A stretch of 8,755 nucleotides of DNA from Gemmatimonadota bacterium (lineage in GTDB: Bacteria; Gemmatimonadota; Gemmatimonadetes; Gemmatimonadales; GWC2-71-9): positions 1 through 8,755 of the forward strand of contig JAOUDR010000091.1 of the NCBI GenBank assembly GCA_029859185.1, read 5' to 3'. A program made the position numbers and the translations under genes. Shown here piece by piece: positions 4,715 to 8,755 of this stretch (position 1 is its first letter; every line of letters starts with the position of its first letter). The notes under the pieces were generated by a model. It searched no databases and was not told the origin of the DNA. It saw only the letters and a list, made by a program, of their open reading frames with translations.

Positions 4715-6511
4715 ATGGGGACGCCGCACACGTTGAACGACATCTTCTTCGACGCGATGGAGCATTTCAGCTCCAAGGCCGCGGCCATGCAGTACAAAGC
4801 CGGCGGGACATGGCACGGCATCACGCATCAGGAATTCGCCCGGCGCGTGAAACACACGGCCCTCGGGCTGCTCGAGCTGGGCGTGAAGCCCGGTGACCGG
4901 GTCGCCATCATGTCGCCCAATCGGCCGGAGTGGGCCATTGCGGACTTCGGGTGCCTCACGGCGCGCTGCGCCGACGTCCCGGTCTATCCTACGCTGCCCG
5001 CCAAGCAGGCCGCGTACGTGCTGCGGGACTCGGGGGTCGTGGCCGCATTCGTGGCCGACCTCGAGCAGTACGCCAAGGTCGCCGACACCCGGGCCGACAT
5101 TCCCGCCCTGCGCCATGTCATCCTGTTCGAGGGGACGACCGAGGACCCCGACACCACGACGCTCGGAGCGCTCGAGCGCCTCGGGGCGGCCGCCGAGTCG
5201 CGGTACCCGCACTACGAGTGGGATGCGCGGCAGGTCCAGCCGGACGACCTCGCCACGCTGATCTACACCTCGGGCACCACCGGCGACCCGAAAGGGGTCA
5301 TGCTGACCCACGGGAACTTCACGTCGAACGTCCTGGCCTCACTCCCCCGTCTCCCGGTGAGCGCCTCCGACACGGGGCTCTCGCTGCTGCCGCTGTCGCA
5401 CAGCCTCGAACGGATGGGCGGGCACTACACGTTGATCCACGCCGGCGTGACGATCGCCTACGCGGAGAGCATCGAGCTCGTCGCCGCCAACATGCAGGAG
5501 GTTCATCCGACCGTCCTGGTCGCGGTCCCGCGCCTGTACGAGAAGATCTACGGGCGCGTGCTCGAAAACGCCCTCGCGGGAAGCAGCCTCAAGCGGCGCA
5601 TCTTCTTCTGGGCCAAGCGTGCCGGCGAGGCGTGGGCGGACCGCGTGCTGGCGGGCGAGCCGATCCCGGCCGGGCTCGCGGTGAGCCGCGCCATTGCCGA
5701 CCGCCTCGTCTTCGCGAAGCTCCGCGCCCGTACGGGTGGACGCATCCGGTTCTTCGTGTCGGGCGGCGCCCCGTTGTCCGCGGACATCGCCAAGTTCTTC
5801 TTCGCGGCTGGTTTGCCGATTCTCGAGGGCTACGGCCTGACGGAGAGCTCACCGGTGATCTGCATCAACCCGCTCAATCGCCCGAAGCTGGGCACGGTGG
5901 GACCCGCCATCACCGGCGTCGAGGTGCGCATCGCGGAAGACGGCGAGATCCTCGCGCGCGGGCCGAACATCATGCGGGGCTACCACAACCAGCCCGAGGC
6001 CACCCGTGAAGCGGTCGACACGGACGGCTGGTTGCACACCGGGGACATCGGCGAGCTGGACGCCGACGGCTACCTGCGGATCACCGATCGCAAGAAGGAC
6101 ATCATCGTGACGGCCGGTGGGAAGAACATCGCGCCGCAGCCGATCGAGAACCGCATCAAGACCAACCCGTTCATCGTCAATGCGGTCATGATCGGCGATC
6201 GGCGCAAGTATCCCATCATGCTCGTCGTCCCGAATCGGGATGCGCTCATCGCGTGGGCGACCGAGCGCGGTCTGCCGACGGCCGACTACGAGCGTTTGCT
6301 CGAGCACCCGGACGCCATGGCCAAGGTCGAACGCGAGGTCATGGGGAACCTGCGCGACCTGGCAACCTACGAAACGCCCAAGAAGTTCGTGCTGTTGGCG
6401 CAGGATTTCTCGATCGAGGGGAACGAGTTGACCCCCACGCTCAAGGTGAAGCGCCGCGTGGTGGAGCAACGCTACCGGGACGCGATCGAGCGGTTGTACG
6501 CGGAAGGGTGA
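4715..6511 (+). CDS. fadD: Long-chain fatty acid-CoA ligase (AMP-forming acyl-CoA synthetase)
   Basis: A 598-residue, full-length member of the adenylate-forming superfamily. It activates fatty acids with ATP to acyl-AMP and then to acyl-CoA, feeding beta-oxidation or lipid synthesis. All core motifs are present: the P-loop-like YTSGTTGDPKG (residues 184-194), SLLPLSHSLERMGG after it, EGYGLTESSPV (371-381), TGDIGELDADGYLRITDRKKD (442-462) with the hinge region, GGKNIAPQPIE (468-478) and the catalytic-lysine tail LTPTLKVKR (572-580, likely K577). The segment VHPTVLVAVPRLYEKIYGRV is typical of the long-chain (FadD15/ACSL) branch rather than acetyl-CoA or aryl ligases. ATG at 4715 follows GGAGG (4706-4710) with a 4-nt spacer. 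It is last in the apparent operon with the small TPR and lipoprotein genes, and convergent with the zinc-ribbon gene (13-bp gap). Chain-length preference cannot be read. Confidence 0.95.
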   Translation: MGTPHTLNDIFFDAMEHFSSKAAAMQYKAGGTWHGITHQEFARRVKHTALGLLELGVKPGDRVAIMSPNRPEWAIADFGCLTARCADVPVYPTLPAKQAAYVLRDSGVVAAFVADLEQYAKVADTRADIPALRHVILFEGTTEDPDTTTLGALERLGAAAESRYPHYEWDARQVQPDDLATLIYTSGTTGDPKGVMLTHGNFTSNVLASLPRLPVSASDTGLSLLPLSHSLERMGGHYTLIHAGVTIAYAESIELVAANMQEVHPTVLVAVPRLYEKIYGRVLENALAGSSLKRRIFFWAKRAGEAWADRVLAGEPIPAGLAVSRAIADRLVFAKLRARTGGRIRFFVSGGAPLSADIAKFFFAAGLPILEGYGLTESSPVICINPLNRPKLGTVGPAITGVEVRIAEDGEILARGPNIMRGYHNQPEATREAVDTDGWLHTGDIGELDADGYLRITDRKKDIIVTAGGKNIAPQPIENRIKTNPFIVNAVMIGDRRKYPIMLVVPNRDALIAWATERGLPTADYERLLEHPDAMAKVEREVMGNLRDLATYETPKKFVLLAQDFSIEGNELTPTLKVKRRVVEQRYRDAIERLYAEG

Positions 6512-6514
6512 CAC

Positions 6515-6524
6515 CCGCCGGCGG
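6515..6524. repeat. 10-bp palindrome filling the gap between convergent stop codons
   Basis: CCGCCGGCGG (6515-6524) is a perfect palindrome directly abutting the TAG (6527-6525 on the minus strand) of the zinc-ribbon gene, three bases after the TGA of the acyl-CoA synthetase gene. A second short hairpin, GGGT-GAC-ACCC (6506-6516), overlaps it. There is no loop or U-tract for a canonical terminator. Confidence 0.25.
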
Positions 6525-7115
6525 CTAGTCCTTGCGGCCGACCCACATCCCCTGGCCCGACGACATGGCGGCGAGCCCGTCGGGTGGCGCCAGGTCCTCA
6601 TGGCATACCACGACCCGCTGCCCGCGGAGCAGCACGCGGGCGCCCTCGGCGAGCCACGATGCCGTGGCGTATTCCTCTCCCAGCACCACGCCGCGCGTCG
6701 TCGACCCCCGCATGGGGATCGTGGCGGTCGATTCGACGAGACTGCGGGTAATCGACGGCGTCACCTCGGCGGGGGGGTTGACGCAGATGAAATGGACTCC
6801 GCGGATCAGGCCGGCCAGGTCCGGCGCCAGGAGGGCGGCGGATCCGACGAGGGCCACGTAGCCGCCCGGGCTCTCGAGGCCGATGAGTGCGTGAACGTGA
6901 TCGACGGGAGGCAGCGGGCGCGCAGGCGACGGGACGTCGGGCCGGGGCCCGAAGCGGACCGTCTGCTGCACCACGAGGTATTCGCCGCGGCACACGGGGC
7001 ACCCGAGGGTCCCATAGCGGATCGCCCGGCCCTTCATGGCACCGGTCGCGAGCACGAGGAACGCATCCTCGTGATCCACGGGGCACTTCAGGTACTCGGC
7101 GAGCTCGATGAACAC
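6525..7115 (-). CDS. Trm112-like zinc-ribbon protein with an uncharacterised C-terminal region
   Basis: A 196-residue protein. The N-terminal ~50 residues look like a Trm112-type zinc ribbon: MFIELAEYLKCPVDHED, then GTLGCPVCRGEYLVV, giving likely ligands C11, H15, C39 and C42. Such ribbons are partners or appendages of methyltransferases and other enzymes. A proline-rich linker (about 55-71) leads to a C-terminal region (74-172) I cannot assign. Its ESPGGYVALVGSAALLAPDLAGLI and WLAEGARVLLRGQRVVV segments recall the alternating strands of a SAM-methyltransferase-like Rossmann fold, but no SAM-binding GxGxG loop is present. A non-catalytic or decayed methyltransferase-like domain is a guess. 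GTG at 7115 is the only start consistent with the ribbon; AGGGGA, overlapping the upstream stop codon, lies 9 nt before it. It is cotranscribed with the M23 gene 13 bp upstream. Confidence 0.75.
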   Translation of the reverse strand: MFIELAEYLKCPVDHEDAFLVLATGAMKGRAIRYGTLGCPVCRGEYLVVQQTVRFGPRPDVPSPARPLPPVDHVHALIGLESPGGYVALVGSAALLAPDLAGLIRGVHFICVNPPAEVTPSITRSLVESTATIPMRGSTTRGVVLGEEYATASWLAEGARVLLRGQRVVVCHEDLAPPDGLAAMSSGQGMWVGRKD

Positions 7116-7128
7116 GGCTACAAGTCCC

Positions 7129-8755
7129 CTATGGTCGGAACTCGACCCACGTCACCCGGCCAGCATCCACCTGGAGCCGGCGCGTGACGCGTCGACCGTC
7201 CAGTTCGACATACAGAACATACTCACCGGTCGGCACATCGCCCACCGCGAAGTGCTCGTGGTACGTCGGCGTGCCGTGGGCCCGATCGCCATACGTCTCG
7301 GCAAACGCGAACGGCGTCTCCTGGGGTACTCCCTTCACCAGGCCGTAGACGCGGGCCTGCTTTGCCCGCTCGCCCGTGCCCAGCCACACCTGCCCGGCGA
7401 CGACGCCCGTCCCCGGACGAGGGGCAATCCACAGCTCGGGGTTCGTCGAAAAGGGCGGATACCGTTGATCCGTATCCACCACCAGTTCCACGGAATCGAA
7501 CGGGACGGCGTGCACCTCGAGGTGCAGGTGGTCGTTCGTCGCACGCCCCGTGTTGCCCACGCGACCGATAACGTCCCCTTCCCGCACCCGCTGCCCCTGC
7601 TCCACCAGGAGCGCGCTGTGGTGATAGTACGCCGAGAACACATGGTACGTGATGCCGTCCGCGTCGAGTTGCCGGTCGTGCCGGATGACCACCGTCAGGG
7701 CCCCCGCCTCCGCGGGCCCTGCGGCGACCACCAGACCGCTCCCAATGGCCCGAACGGGCATGCCCTCACCGCCGTTGAACTCGATACCCTGGTGCTGCTG
7801 GAAGTTGCCACCCATGGTCGACCCGTAGCGGTACGTCTGATCGATCAGGGGTTGCTCGTCGTCCGCCACCGGGCGGGCGAACCAGGTGTGCCGCAGCGCC
7901 GCGGACCCGGCGACCGTGGCCGGGCGGGCGGTTACGACCGTTGGCCCGGCGGCCGGCGGGATGGTGCGCAGCCCGGCGGGGGACCCCAGCATCAGGCGGC
8001 CCGCGCCGGTGGGGAGCACCGCGGTCACCATGCGCTCGCGCGCATCAGCCGCGGACCAGAGCGGTTGCCCGAACGCTCGCACCGGTAGCAGGCCTTGGTC
8101 GGTGGCGGCCAGGAACTCCCCCTCCGGCGTCCGGACGACCTGCTGCACCACCGCGCGGGGAACCGCGAGCTGAACGGGCTCGACCGCCAGCGTGTCGCGT
8201 GTTGCCGCGGCGAGCAGGCCCTGCTCGGTCCCGAGCAACACCGAGTCCGGCCCCAGGGGCATGATGGCCCGCACCCGCGTCCCCACGCGCCACGCCTGCC
8301 ACGTGCGCCCGCCATCCCGTGACCGCTCGAGACCGTGGAGGTGGCTGAGCCAAAGCGCTCCATCCGGACCGAGAGCCAGGGCGAGCACGTACTGATTGCC
8401 GATCAGCCCCAAAACGGAATCCCGGGCGGATCGCGCCCCCATGGTGTCGGTTACCACGACCCACGTCTCCCCGGCATTGCCGGAGATCTTGACCCCGTCC
8501 GCCGTCGCGACGTACACCGTGTCACCGCGAAGGACGATCCCGTTCGGGGCCACGTATTGGTATTCGGGCCCCAGCTGCCCGAAGGTCCAGTTGCGCCACG
8601 TCCGGCCGCCGTCGTTCGACCGCCCCCAGCCGTTGCCCAGCGTGCCATACCACACGGTGCCCGCCGGCCCGAAGGCGAAGGCGTGCACGAATCCCCAGGA
8701 GATGCTCGTATCCGTCGTATCCGGCGCGATGGCCGCCCAGTTGGTCGTCCCCGGC
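7129..8755 (-). CDS. Beta-propeller / M23 metallopeptidase / Ig-like multidomain protein (5' end beyond right edge)
   Basis: The last 541 codons are visible. The frame stays open to the window edge and reads as the same propeller, so the GTG at 8688 is internal. Part 1 (about visible residues 1-300) is a beta-propeller with Asp-box repeats: SNDGGRTW, a degenerate SGNAGETW and SRDGGRTW, separated by G-x-V/L-W-Y/L blade strands. Part 2 is an M23 (LytM-type) peptidase domain, which normally cuts peptidoglycan cross-links or glycine bridges: HQGIEF (codons 7794-7777), GMPVRAIGSGLVV, YYHHSALLVEQGQRV (His codons 7623-7618) and GNTGRATNDHLHLEV (HxH codons 7530-7522). The first zinc-ligand pair is H-x-x-x-E instead of the usual H-x-x-x-D. 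Part 3 (last ~95 residues) looks like an Ig-like or carboxypeptidase-regulatory-like fold. It is probably exported, but the signal peptide is not in view. It lies upstream of the zinc-ribbon gene in one transcription unit. Confidence 0.85.
   Translation of the reverse strand, partial: PGTTNWAAIAPDTTDTSISWGFVHAFAFGPAGTVWYGTLGNGWGRSNDGGRTWRNWTFGQLGPEYQYVAPNGIVLRGDTVYVATADGVKISGNAGETWVVVTDTMGARSARDSVLGLIGNQYVLALALGPDGALWLSHLHGLERSRDGGRTWQAWRVGTRVRAIMPLGPDSVLLGTEQGLLAAATRDTLAVEPVQLAVPRAVVQQVVRTPEGEFLAATDQGLLPVRAFGQPLWSAADARERMVTAVLPTGAGRLMLGSPAGLRTIPPAAGPTVVTARPATVAGSAALRHTWFARPVADDEQPLIDQTYRYGSTMGGNFQQHQGIEFNGGEGMPVRAIGSGLVVAAGPAEAGALTVVIRHDRQLDADGITYHVFSAYYHHSALLVEQGQRVREGDVIGRVGNTGRATNDHLHLEVHAVPFDSVELVVDTDQRYPPFSTNPELWIAPRPGTGVVAGQVWLGTGERAKQARVYGLVKGVPQETPFAFAETYGDRAHGTPTYHEHFAVGDVPTGEYVLYVELDGRRVTRRLQVDAGRVTWVEFRP

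Noticed and set aside
4930..6009. 359-codon open frame inside the acyl-CoA synthetase gene
   Set aside because: The main frame carries all adenylation motifs; this frame is Arg/Gly-rich shadow sequence.
5849..6601. Minus-strand open frame opposite the 3' half of the acyl-CoA synthetase gene
   Set aside because: It has no domain, no Shine-Dalgarno and biased composition, and the opposite frame is certain.
7108..8088. 326-codon plus-strand open frame opposite the M23 protein gene
   Set aside because: The minus frame holds the M23 motifs and Asp-box repeats; the plus frame is low-complexity.

Overview
The window is GC-rich bacterial DNA, densely packed on both strands with short intergenic gaps. 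It has no RNA gene, CRISPR array, transposase or integrase that I can see. Gene style and content suggest an environmental Gram-negative-type bacterium, most plausibly Gemmatimonadota or a near relative. The hints are a bacterial RMD-like TPR protein with a signal peptide, a GAF/V4R sensor pair, a lipobox protein with Ig-like domains, Asp-box propellers and a Trm112-like zinc-ribbon protein. This placement is inference from content; no phylogenetic marker gene is present.

Layout: (1) 1-309 (-), 5' part of a thymidine/pyrimidine-nucleoside phosphorylase gene that runs off the left edge. (2) 348-1148 (+), an exported TPR protein, divergent from gene 1 across a very short spacer that holds a perfect interrupted palindrome. 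(3) 1169-1483 (-), a YtxH-like single-span membrane protein. (4) 1587-2369 and 2366-2908 (+), a GAF protein and a V4R protein joined by an ATGA overlap. (5) 2884-3426 (-), a phosphoribosyltransferase whose 3' end overlaps the V4R gene by 25 bp. (6) 3512-3943, 3955-4677 and 4715-6511 (+), an apparent operon of a small TPR protein, a putative lipoprotein and a full-length long-chain acyl-CoA synthetase. (7) 6525-7115 and 7129-8755 (-), a propeller/M23-peptidase/Ig-like protein that runs off the right edge, followed 13 bp later by a zinc-ribbon protein.

No single pathway ties the window together. Two enzymes concern nucleobase or nucleoside salvage (phosphorylase and phosphoribosyltransferase). 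One activates fatty acids. Several products are envelope-directed (exported TPR protein, YtxH-like protein, lipoprotein, M23 protein). The GAF/V4R pair looks like a small-molecule sensing module without an output domain.

The less ordinary signals are: back-to-back promoter-like sequences at 3432-3503 placed so that both mRNAs would be leaderless or nearly so; a possible CTG start for the lipoprotein, overlapping the preceding stop; the palindrome at 334-348 that covers a Shine-Dalgarno and start codon; a Glu in place of the usual Asp zinc ligand in the M23 domain; and the propeller-M23 fusion. I see no complete novel defence or mobile system. No stretch longer than 300 bases lacks a gene; the longest gap is the 103 bp between 1484 and 1586.
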